A stretch of DNA of 36,629 bases from NCBI GenBank assembly GCA_039804025.1, contig JBDRZP010000020.1, positions 1 to 36,629 of the forward strand. Direction: 5' to 3'. Under the pieces are notes generated by a model. The model had not been told where the DNA came from. It searched no databases and saw only the letters and a program-made list of their open reading frames with translations. Both the position numbers and the translations under genes were made by a program. Source of the DNA: a candidate division WOR-3 bacterium. GTDB taxonomy: Bacteria > Hydrothermota > Hydrothermia > Hydrothermales > JAJRUZ01. Below, piece by piece: positions 22,481-29,461 of this stretch; the stretch's first letter is position 1, and the number at the start of each line of letters is the position of its first letter.

Positions 22481-23247
22481 TAATACTTATTAATTTAATT
22501 CTTCTGATCTTATCCCTTTTTCTTTCCTTTCTTGCATCAGGAACAGAGACAGCATTTTTCACTTTATCAGAGGAAAAAGCTTTAAGATATCCTTTTAAAA
22601 AGGAAAAGAAGAAGATAATTGAAAAAATTCTTCTTTATCCAGGAGTTATTATAATTACTATTGTTGGAACTAATACATTAAGCAATACTCTTTCTTCATC
22701 AATCTTTTCGAGTATAACCTTTGAAGTTTTAAAATTAAATAAAGATATGCTTATAATAATAGATACAATACTCTTTGGTTTTATTATTTTTATCTTTTTT
22801 GAAACTCTTCCAAAGAATATTGCTTTAAAATATCCTTTTAAATTTTTAATATACGGATATCCCTTTTACAGAATAGTGATTTATCCTTTTACTTTTGTTG
22901 CAGAGAGAATAAAAATAAGAGATAAGAAAATTAAAGTAAAAAATTTTCATTTTTTACATGAACTTGAGCTTATTCTTTTTACAGGTGATGTAAAGGAAAT
23001 TTTAAGTGAATCGGAAAAAAGCCTTTTTATAAAGATTATAGAGATGATAGAATTGAAGGCAAAGGATTTTAAAAAAATTGAAAATGTTAAAGAAGATTAT
23101 TTAAAAATAGACGAAAATGATACACTTTTTTATGTCTTAAAAAAATTGCTGAAGGAAAAAAAGGAATTTGCCCTTATTGATTCAGAGGGAAAAAAGGAGT
23201 TTATATCAAAAAAGGATTTAATTTCTTATGTTTTTGAAGATATATAA
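22477..23247 (+). CDS. CNNM/HlyC-type membrane protein, shortened CBS region
   Basis: A 256-residue protein with a DUF21 (CNNM) membrane domain at ~1-150: three or four helices with the marker ASGTETAFFTLSEEKAL and FFETLPKNIALKYP. The C-terminal part (ILSESEKSLFIKIIEMIELKAK, then VKEDYLKIDENDTLFYVLKKL) represents the linker and a single CBS-like half. Typical family members (~400 residues) carry two CBS motifs and a CorC/HlyC domain, all absent here, so the protein is a minimal form. The family is linked to magnesium or sodium transport. Overlaps ybeY by 4 bases and the next gene by 20. Confidence 0.75.
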   Translation: MIILINLILLILSLFLSFLASGTETAFFTLSEEKALRYPFKKEKKKIIEKILLYPGVIIITIVGTNTLSNTLSSSIFSSITFEVLKLNKDMLIIIDTILFGFIIFIFFETLPKNIALKYPFKFLIYGYPFYRIVIYPFTFVAERIKIRDKKIKVKNFHFLHELELILFTGDVKEILSESEKSLFIKIIEMIELKAKDFKKIENVKEDYLKIDENDTLFYVLKKLLKEKKEFALIDSEGKKEFISKKDLISYVFEDI

Positions 23248-23986
23248 TAAATTTAGTTTAAATTTTTTAACACTTTTAACTTTTTTATTTTTTGTAAGTG
23301 TTATACCCTTAAATACAGGCTCAACCTTTAAAAGAATTGATATATTTTATCACTTTTTATTTTTTTTTCTTTTTTCAATTTTTTGTGATAAAAGAGAGGA
23401 AAAAATTTTTATTCTCTTTGTTCCCCTTTCAGTTGAAATTTTACAATTTTTTTTACCTTACAGAGATGCAAGCTTAGATGATATTATATCTGATTACCTT
23501 GGCATAATATCAGGTTTTTTAACTTTTAAATTTTTTTTAAAGAATTCTTTTAATAGATTTGTATTTTTAGGTTCTTTTTTTTATCTTGGGAAAGTTTTAC
23601 CTACGATGAAGGGAACTATTTCAAGTTTAATTGCCCTGATTTTTCTCTATTTTTTGAAACCTTCTTATATTTTTGTATCTTTTTTAATAATCTTTTTTTA
23701 TCTTTTACATTTTATTTTGAGAGATTATTTAAGGGATAAGGATCCTGATTTTTTTACGATTGACGAGGTTGCTGGAGTTTTACCTGTTTTTTATTTAAAG
23801 AGGGATATTTTTTTGTATTTAATTTATTTTTTAATTTTTAGATTTTTTGATATCAAAAAGATTCTATTTATAAGAAAAGTTGAGAGAATAAAAAATTTTA
23901 ATGGAGTTTTTCTTGATGATTTTATAAGCGCCTTTTATGCTTTGATTTTAACCCTGTTGATTTCTCCTTTAATAAGATTGAAATAG
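23228..23986 (+). CDS. VanZ-like domain fused to phosphatidylglycerophosphatase A
   Basis: A 252-residue, very hydrophobic protein. Residues ~1-110 look like a VanZ domain: a Asp-x-x-x-HF helix (IDIFYHFLFFFLFS), then SVEILQFFLPYRDASLDDIISDYLG. Residues ~115-252 carry PgpA motifs in order: LGKVLPTMKGTISSLIAL, LRDKDPDFFTIDEVAGVL, FRFFDIKKI and NGVFLDDFISAFYAL. PgpA dephosphorylates phosphatidylglycerophosphate to make phosphatidylglycerol at the inner membrane. The acidic residues expected for metal binding (KDP, DEV, DD) are present. It overlaps the CNNM gene by 20 bases. The fusion in one frame is visible directly; its combined function is inference. Confidence 0.72.
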   Translation: MFLKIYNKFSLNFLTLLTFLFFVSVIPLNTGSTFKRIDIFYHFLFFFLFSIFCDKREEKIFILFVPLSVEILQFFLPYRDASLDDIISDYLGIISGFLTFKFFLKNSFNRFVFLGSFFYLGKVLPTMKGTISSLIALIFLYFLKPSYIFVSFLIIFFYLLHFILRDYLRDKDPDFFTIDEVAGVLPVFYLKRDIFLYLIYFLIFRFFDIKKILFIRKVERIKNFNGVFLDDFISAFYALILTLLISPLIRLK

Positions 23987-24005
23987 TTTAATTTATGAAT
24001 ATAAA
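23978..24005 (+). promoter_or_regulatory. Promoter of the small membrane protein and mltG
   Basis: TTGAAA at 23978-23983 (inside the end of the preceding gene), 16-base spacer, TATAAA at 24000-24005. The ATG at 24014 follows after 8 bases, so the mRNA would be leaderless or have a leader of one or two bases. Confidence 0.45.
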
Positions 24006-24013
24006 ATTTATAA

Positions 24014-24337
24014 ATGAATGAAAAACACAATGAAATAGATAAAAGGTATATTGCTTTACTCTCATATTTATGGATTCTTTTTTTAATTCCTCTTCTTATT
24101 GAACCAAAGGATGAATTTGTGAAATTTCATGTTAAGCAGGGAATAGTTTTATTTTTGTTTTTTGTGATAATTTTTATAGTTGGAGGAGTTATTCCGCTTA
24201 TAGGATGGTTTGTTATTTTACCTCTTGGTCTTATGTATTGGTTTTCTTTATTTGTTTTATGTATTTTCAATACTCTTTCTGGTAAAAAGGAGAAATTGCC
24301 CTTTATTGGAAAATACGCAGATAGAATAAATATATAA
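24014..24337 (+). CDS. DUF4870/Tic20-like small membrane protein
   Basis: The 107-residue protein has three hydrophobic helices (~14-27, ~42-60, ~64-88) and the family pattern: KRYIALLSYLWIL, then FVKFHVKQGIVLFL, a Gly-rich turn VGGVIPLIGW and the end LSGKKEKLPFIGKYAD. Such proteins are common, conserved and of unknown function in bacteria; the chloroplast relative Tic20 acts in protein import. A 4-base gap separates it from mltG. Confidence 0.7.
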   Translation: MNEKHNEIDKRYIALLSYLWILFLIPLLIEPKDEFVKFHVKQGIVLFLFFVIIFIVGGVIPLIGWFVILPLGLMYWFSLFVLCIFNTLSGKKEKLPFIGKYADRINI

Positions 24338-24341
24338 AGCA

Positions 24342-25346
24342 TTGAGATTTTTATTTTTAGTATCTTCTTTTTTTATCTTTTTTTTACAAATGTTGCTCTA
24401 TTCACCTCTTTTCAATCTTAAAGGTAAAGAGGAGAAAGTATTTGTCAGGTACAGGGAAAGTATTAGTGAATTTTCAAAAAAACTTAAAGAAAAATGGATA
24501 ATAAGCAATGAGAAATTTATTTATTTTATGAAAATTTATAATCCGAAATTTAAGCTTTATGCAGGGGAGTGGAAAATTATAAATTCGGGAAATTCTTTTT
24601 TAAACTTAAAAAATATTGATAATGCAGAAAAAAATTTTGAACTTATAATTACAATTCCAGAGGGATATGAACTTAGAAAAATACTGAAATTGCTTTCAGA
24701 AAAAGGTGGCTATGATTATGATGAGTTAAATAGATTAGCCCAGAATCCCGAGAATTTTAAGGAATTATTTGAGTATGGTGTTCCTCAAAATCTTGAAGGT
24801 TACCTTTTCCCTGATACTTATATTTTATCCTATTCTCTTTCAGAAAAAGAAGTGCTTGAAATTTTTATAAAACGTTTTTTTGAAGTTATTAAGGAACTTG
24901 GTTATGATACAATTAAGGACAGGTTAGAGTTAAGTCTTGAGGAAATTCTGACACTTGCTTCTATAATTGAGAAAGAGGCAGTTTTTGATTATGAGAAAAA
25001 AATAATTTCTTCTGTTTATTACAATAGACTTAAAAAGGGGATACCCTTACAGGCTGACCCTACAATCCAGTATCTTCTTCCAAAGCCTATTTTCCCTTTA
25101 CCCTTAAGATTTTTGAAAATGGATTCCCCTTACAATACATATAAAAATAAGGGACTGCCCCCAACACCTATATGTTCTCCAGGCAAAAAAAGTATTGAGG
25201 CAGCTTTATATCCTGAAAAAACTGAGTATCTTTATTTTGTAGCAAGAGGAGATGGAACTCATATATTTTCAAAAACTTACGAGGAACATTTAAAAAATAA
25301 AAGAAGTGCAAAAAAAGAGTGGATTAGAAGGGGTTTACTTAAATAA
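24342..25346 (+). CDS. mltG: Endolytic murein transglycosylase MltG
   Basis: This 334-residue inner-membrane enzyme cleaves nascent glycan strands. It has an N-terminal anchor (~3-20), a LysM-like region (~30-110) and the YceG catalytic domain. Motifs in order: LEGYLFPDTY (~152), LASIIEKEA (~205, with the presumed catalytic Glu), GIPLQADPTIQY (~230), SPYNTYKNKGLPPTPI (~265) and YLYFVARGDGTHIFS (~300). The start is TTG at 24342, 4 bases after the preceding stop, without a Shine-Dalgarno. The final 12 bases overlap convergently with argF. Confidence 0.9.
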   Translation: MRFLFLVSSFFIFFLQMLLYSPLFNLKGKEEKVFVRYRESISEFSKKLKEKWIISNEKFIYFMKIYNPKFKLYAGEWKIINSGNSFLNLKNIDNAEKNFELIITIPEGYELRKILKLLSEKGGYDYDELNRLAQNPENFKELFEYGVPQNLEGYLFPDTYILSYSLSEKEVLEIFIKRFFEVIKELGYDTIKDRLELSLEEILTLASIIEKEAVFDYEKKIISSVYYNRLKKGIPLQADPTIQYLLPKPIFPLPLRFLKMDSPYNTYKNKGLPPTPICSPGKKSIEAALYPEKTEYLYFVARGDGTHIFSKTYEEHLKNKRSAKKEWIRRGLLK

Positions 25347-26240
25347 AAATTTAAAAAGTCCCATCTGAGCCCACATTCTGTTTTCTGCCTGTTCGTATAC
25401 AATAGAATACTCGGAATCAAGAACATCCTCAGTGACTTCCTCTCCCCTGTGAGCAGGTAAACAGTGCATAAATTTAACATCTTTATCAGCCTTTTCAATT
25501 AGTTTTGAATTTACCTGATAGTTTATAAAAATTTTCTTTCTTATTTCAGCTTCAGATTCCTGTCCCATTGAAGCCCATACATCTGTATATACAAACTTTG
25601 CTCCTTTAACAGCTTCATAGGGATCATAGGTATATATTATTTTTGCACCAGTTTTTTTTGCTATTTCAATTGCTTTATCCATTATTTCTTTTTTTGGCTC
25701 ATAACCTTTTGGTGTTGCAACCCTTATTTCACCTCCTGTTAAAGAAAATCCGAGGATCAGGGAGTGACACACATTGTTTCCGTCACCAACAAAAGCAAGG
25801 GGTCCTTTTAAATTACCTGAAATTTCTTTTACTGTCATAAGGTCGGCTAAAATCTGACACGGATGTTCAAGATCAGATAAAGCATTTATAACAGGTATTT
25901 TACTTTCTTTTGCAAGAATGAGAAGTGTTTCATGGGAGAAAACTCTTGAAATAATTCCATCAGTCCATCTTTCAAGATTTTTTGCAATATCTTTTACACT
26001 TTCCCTTTTACCCATTCCTACATCCTGCTGGGAAAGGTAAATTGAATCTCCACCGAGTTTTTTTATCCCTGTTTCAAAGCTTACTCTTGTTCTTAATGAG
26101 GGTTTTTCAAAAATTAAAGCAAAAATTTTATTTTTAAGAATTTTTTCTATTTTCCCCTTTTTAAACTTTTCTGCAAATTCAAGAATCTTTAAAAGTTCTT
26201 CTGAATTAATATCAAGCATTGATAAAAAATCTTTTTTCAT
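25335..26240 (-). CDS. argF: Ornithine carbamoyltransferase
   Basis: A 301-residue enzyme forming citrulline from ornithine and carbamoyl phosphate in arginine biosynthesis. Carbamoyl-phosphate motif SLRTRVSFE (~48-56), HPCQILADL (~127), DGNNVCHS (~150) and the ornithine-binding HCLPAHRGEE (~258) are all present. The usual STRTR has Leu at the second position, a variant found in other family members. Its ATG overlaps the stop of the TPR gene (ATGA), so it is translationally coupled; no other arg genes are here. The 3' end overlaps mltG by 12 bases on the other strand. Confidence 0.9.
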   Translation of the reverse strand: MKKDFLSMLDINSEELLKILEFAEKFKKGKIEKILKNKIFALIFEKPSLRTRVSFETGIKKLGGDSIYLSQQDVGMGKRESVKDIAKNLERWTDGIISRVFSHETLLILAKESKIPVINALSDLEHPCQILADLMTVKEISGNLKGPLAFVGDGNNVCHSLILGFSLTGGEIRVATPKGYEPKKEIMDKAIEIAKKTGAKIIYTYDPYEAVKGAKFVYTDVWASMGQESEAEIRKKIFINYQVNSKLIEKADKDVKFMHCLPAHRGEEVTEDVLDSEYSIVYEQAENRMWAQMGLFKFLFK

Positions 26241-27229
26241 TTTCCCTCCTTTTCCAGTGCTTCTGCCTTTTTGAAGGCTTCAAGGGCTTCATTTTTTTTG
26301 TCAATTCTTGAAAGGCAATCTGCCATTAATCTGTATACATTTGAACTTTCCCTGAGGGAAAGGGATTTTTTATAGAATTCGATAGCCTTTGTATAATTTT
26401 TTGATAGATGATATGATCTTCCAATATACTCATAAGCATAAGCATCTTCAGGATTTTTCTTTGCATATCTTTCAAAATATTTAATTGATTCATCATATTT
26501 TTTTAAAAAGAAATTGGAAAGGGCGATATTAAAGAGATAATTGATGTTTGAGGAATCGGATTTGTAAGCTTCTTTAAAATATTTCTCTGCTTCTTCATAA
26601 TTTTCTTTATTTGTGTAAATTTCACCGAGCAATTCGTAGTATTTTGCTTTTAAGTCAGGGGTAAGTTCTTTATTTATGTTATTTCTTACTATTTCCTCTG
26701 CTTTTGCTATATTCTCCTCTAAATAAAATCTCGCAAGATAATAGGACATTTGGGGATCTCCTTGGTTTTTATTGTATCCCTCCTCCAGAATTTCCTTTGC
26801 TTTTTGAGTTTCCCCTTTCCCTTGATAAAAAGCAGCAAGATTCATATAGACTTTTGGGTTTTGAGGTTCAATTTCCTTTAGTTTATTGAAGCATTTTATT
26901 GCAAAGTCATAATCTTTTTCTTGACCCGATATAATTCCTGCGTTAAAAAGGGTTGTTTTATCAACTTCCTCAAGTGGTTTTTTCAATCCCATATCAAGGG
27001 ATTTAAAAAGGTAATTTGCTCCCTCTTTATATTTATTCATATAAGTGTAGCCTCTTGAAATCCATAGGTAAGGTTCAGGGTTATTTGGTTCTTCTTTTGC
27101 CCATTTTTCAGCTTCTTCTATCATTTTTGTAAAATTTTCTTGTTGCATATATATTTTTACAGATGTGGAATGGGGATTTGATACACAGGAAAAAAATAAT
27201 AATGAGATTGTTATAAATAATTTTTTCAT
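26237..27229 (-). CDS. TPR-repeat protein, probable lipoprotein
   Basis: A 330-residue exported protein. The signal peptide MKKLFITISLLFFSC could serve as a lipoprotein signal with Cys15, although its FFSC box is not ideal. About seven to eight TPR units fill the rest (PEPYLWISRGYTYMNKYKEG, AKYYELLGEIYTNKENYEEA, AYAYEYIGRSYHLSKNYTKA). It probably serves as a periplasmic or outer-membrane scaffold. It overlaps argF by 4 bases, an odd partner. Leader contains the hairpin element at 27251-27269. Confidence 0.75.
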   Translation of the reverse strand: MKKLFITISLLFFSCVSNPHSTSVKIYMQQENFTKMIEEAEKWAKEEPNNPEPYLWISRGYTYMNKYKEGANYLFKSLDMGLKKPLEEVDKTTLFNAGIISGQEKDYDFAIKCFNKLKEIEPQNPKVYMNLAAFYQGKGETQKAKEILEEGYNKNQGDPQMSYYLARFYLEENIAKAEEIVRNNINKELTPDLKAKYYELLGEIYTNKENYEEAEKYFKEAYKSDSSNINYLFNIALSNFFLKKYDESIKYFERYAKKNPEDAYAYEYIGRSYHLSKNYTKAIEFYKKSLSLRESSNVYRLMADCLSRIDKKNEALEAFKKAEALEKEGK

Positions 27230-27250
27230 TTTTTTATTTTTTATTTTTTT

Positions 27251-27269
27251 GAAAGGCTTTGAACCTTAT
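27251..27269 (-). promoter_or_regulatory. Leader hairpin element, second copy
   Basis: On the minus strand the bases ATAAGGTTCAAAGCCTTTC match the element at 12491-12509 except for one loop base and the last base, and are followed by the same A-rich run. A six-pair stem (AAGGTT/AGCCTT with one G-U) forms. It is 21 bases upstream of the TPR gene start. A TATAAT lies 10 bases further upstream, but the -35 is poor. Confidence 0.4.
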
Positions 27270-27280
27270 AGAAAAATTAA

Positions 27281-28390
27281 TTATAAATAAAATTCTTTAA
27301 TTTTTTCACAAATAAAATTCACTTCCTCATCTTTTAAATGTGGATGTGAGGGTAGTGAGAGAACTTCTTTAGATATTTTTTCAGTTATTTTTAAATCACC
27401 TTCTTTAAAACCATAAAATTTAGCAGCAGGTTGTAAGTGACAGGGGACTGGATAATGAATACCTGTTTCAATACCTTCTTTTTTTAGATACTCTTTTAAT
27501 TTATCTCTTTCTTTTGTTCTTATGACGAATAGATGATAAACTGAATTTTTTTCTTTATTTTCCTTTATAAGTTTTATTTCCTTTAAACTTTTAAGGTTTT
27601 CGTAATAAATTTTTGCTATTTCTCTTCTCCTTGAATTCCATTTATCAAGATGTTTGAGTTTTAAAAGTAATATAGCAGCTTGAATTTCATCCATTCTAAA
27701 ATTGAAGCCCATAATTTCACTAAAGTAGCTTTTATTCTGCCCGTGATTTCTTAAAAGTTTTATTTTTTCATAAATTTTTTTGTTATTTGTTGAAACCCCC
27801 CCAGCTTCTCCAAGAGCACCGAGATTTTTTGTATAGTAAAAACTGAAAGCGGAAACATCACCTAAATTACCGACTTTTTTATCTCTGTAAATAGCTCCAT
27901 GGGCTTGTGCTGCATCTTCAATTAAAATAATATCTGGGTAATTTTCTTTGATTTTCCAGAATTCATCCATATCACAGGGAGTTCCAAAGATATGTACTAA
28001 AATTATTGCTTTTGTTTTTTTAGTTATTTTTTTCCTTACATCTTCAGGATCAATTGTAAAATCATCTTCTTTTATTTCAGCAAAGATAGGTTTTGCTCCA
28101 ACCATCCAGACAGCTTCAAGAGTTGCAAAAAAGGTAAAGGAAGGTAAAATTACTTCATCATCCTTTTCTACCCCTGCTCCCCTTAAGGCAAGATGTAATG
28201 CATCTGTTCCAGAAGATAAGGAAACAAAATACTTTGTTCCACAATACTCAGCAAATTTTTTTTCAAACTCCTCTTGGTATGGCCCCAGGTATAAATTCAT
28301 TTCAGAAAAAATCTTTTCAAGGAGTGGAAAAAGTTCTTCCTTTATTTCAGTATAAGGTGTATAAAGGTCCTGTAATTTTATTTTTTTCAT
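27281..28390 (-). CDS. DegT/DnrJ/EryC1/StrS family aminotransferase
   Basis: A 369-residue PLP enzyme that aminates nucleotide-linked keto sugars. Landmarks: FVSLSSGTDALHLAL (~57), VILPSFTFFAT (~84), LIEDAAQAHGA (~158, the PLP-binding Asp) and SFYYTKNLGALGEAGG (~185, with the Schiff-base Lys), plus LRNHGQNKSY and MDEIQAAILLLKL. The C-terminal IHYPVPCHLQPA is typical of sugar aminotransferases. The ATG overlaps the stop of the FMN reductase gene by 4 bases. Likely works in surface polysaccharide or glycoprotein sugar synthesis; the exact sugar is unknown. Confidence 0.85.
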   Translation of the reverse strand: MKKIKLQDLYTPYTEIKEELFPLLEKIFSEMNLYLGPYQEEFEKKFAEYCGTKYFVSLSSGTDALHLALRGAGVEKDDEVILPSFTFFATLEAVWMVGAKPIFAEIKEDDFTIDPEDVRKKITKKTKAIILVHIFGTPCDMDEFWKIKENYPDIILIEDAAQAHGAIYRDKKVGNLGDVSAFSFYYTKNLGALGEAGGVSTNNKKIYEKIKLLRNHGQNKSYFSEIMGFNFRMDEIQAAILLLKLKHLDKWNSRRREIAKIYYENLKSLKEIKLIKENKEKNSVYHLFVIRTKERDKLKEYLKKEGIETGIHYPVPCHLQPAAKFYGFKEGDLKITEKISKEVLSLPSHPHLKDEEVNFICEKIKEFYL

Positions 28391-28956
28391 ATTTCATAAT
28401 GATAAGAAAATTTTCTGAGAAAATCTAAAAAATTATTAAAAAATTTTTTTATTTTTTCTTGTGTTTTTCTATCTTTTAATTTAAGATTTTTGTCAAATTT
28501 TTCATCAGCATTAGATATCATGAGGGTTTCAGGGTATATAAAAGCTTTAAGAGAAAAAAGGATATCAATAAGATGTTTCTGTGCTCTTGCTGTTCCAAAA
28601 TTTCCAGTTGTTACTCCGCCTATTGCACATAGTTTACCTTTAAGTGGATTTTCTCCTCTTGAAATCCAGTCTATAACATTTTTTAAAACACCAGAAACTG
28701 AATGATTATATTCTGGTGTTATGAATATCATCCCATCACAATTTTTTATTTTTTTCTTTAATTTGATAACACTTTCGGGTGTTCCACTTTCTTCAATATC
28801 TTGATTAAAAAGAGGTATATTTCCTATTTCAATAATTTCAAATTTTACATCACTGGGACAGTTTTTTTTAATTTCCCTTAATATTCTTCTGTTGAAAGAT
28901 TTCTCTCTTAAACTTCCTGCTATTCCAATAAGTTTAATTCTCCTCTTTTGCTTCAT
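28387..28956 (-). CDS. NADPH-dependent FMN reductase family protein
   Basis: A 189-residue flavodoxin-fold protein: GIAGSLREKSFNRRIL (phosphate loop), IGNIPLFNQDIEE, ITPEYNHSVSGVLKNVIDW and GGVTTGNFGTARAQKHL are the family signatures of FMN-dependent NAD(P)H oxidoreductases (chromate/azo reductase type). It should be soluble and dimeric. It is translationally coupled to the DegT aminotransferase, without an obvious functional connection. Upstream sits the DtxR-like gene on the same strand with 34 bases between. Confidence 0.85.
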   Translation of the reverse strand: MKQKRRIKLIGIAGSLREKSFNRRILREIKKNCPSDVKFEIIEIGNIPLFNQDIEESGTPESVIKLKKKIKNCDGMIFITPEYNHSVSGVLKNVIDWISRGENPLKGKLCAIGGVTTGNFGTARAQKHLIDILFSLKAFIYPETLMISNADEKFDKNLKLKDRKTQEKIKKFFNNFLDFLRKFSYHYEI

Positions 28957-28990
28957 TTGTTTAAGTATAAAATAAAAATTTAAATTTCTA

Positions 28991-29392
28991 CTATTTCAAA
29001 AGAACCTTCTGTTTTTTTATTCTTTCAATAAAGTTTTTAAATTTTTCGATAGTTATACTGTTAAAGATATTTATCATTTTACACGCATCTTCTTCTGCAA
29101 TTTCTTCGGGTATATTTAGAAATTGAGTAAAGAAATTTATAAAGAATTGAGCCTTTTCATAAAAATCCCGAGCGATTTTCTCTCCCTTTTCTGTTAATTC
29201 TACAAATCCATAGTGTTCGTGTAAAATAAGTCCTCTTTTAGCTAATTCCTTTATAGCCTGGGTAGCAGCAGAGGTGGTAACATTAATTCTTAAAGCTATT
29301 TCCTTAACCCTCACAACCTTTCTTTTCTGACTCAGAACATATATACACCTCAGATATCTTATTAGGGATTTAGGTAAATCATTTTTTTTCAT
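28991..29392 (-). CDS. DtxR/MntR-like regulator with degenerate metal site
   Basis: The 133-residue protein has a winged helix (residues ~8-70: LIRYLRCIYVLSQ, VRVKEIALRINVTTSAATQAIKELAKRGLI, HYGFVELTEKGEKIA) that is typical of DtxR/MntR, followed by the dimerisation region (FLNIPEEIAEEDACKMIN). In DtxR the segment would read DAC-x-x-EH with Cys/Glu/His metal ligands, and a His-x3-Glu precedes FL; here EH is IN and the upstream ligands are also hydrophobic or Thr. So it may have lost metal sensing. It has no SH3-like third domain. Strong ribosome binding site (AAGGAGGGG). It follows the FAD/Fe-S gene by 69 bases on the same strand. Confidence 0.75.
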   Translation of the reverse strand: MKKNDLPKSLIRYLRCIYVLSQKRKVVRVKEIALRINVTTSAATQAIKELAKRGLILHEHYGFVELTEKGEKIARDFYEKAQFFINFFTQFLNIPEEIAEEDACKMINIFNSITIEKFKNFIERIKKQKVLLK

Positions 29393-29405
29393 TATATTCC
29401 CCTCC

Positions 29406-29422
29406 TTAATTATTATAATTAA
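29406..29422 (-). promoter_or_regulatory. AT-only palindrome before the DtxR-like gene
   Basis: TTAATTAT-T-ATAATTAA is a perfect 8-bp-arm palindrome just upstream of the Shine-Dalgarno of the DtxR-like gene. It could be an autoregulatory operator, but an all-A/T palindrome can arise by chance here. Confidence 0.25.
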
Positions 29423-29461
29423 AAATTTTAAAATATCAATATTAAAAAATTCAAATAATTT

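Noticed and set aside
22477-23247. Frameshifted or truncated full-length CorC/HlyC gene
   Set aside because: The next gene begins in an overlap of 20 bases with its own good start and a different function, and no CorC/HlyC remnant is seen, so this looks like a genuinely short family member.
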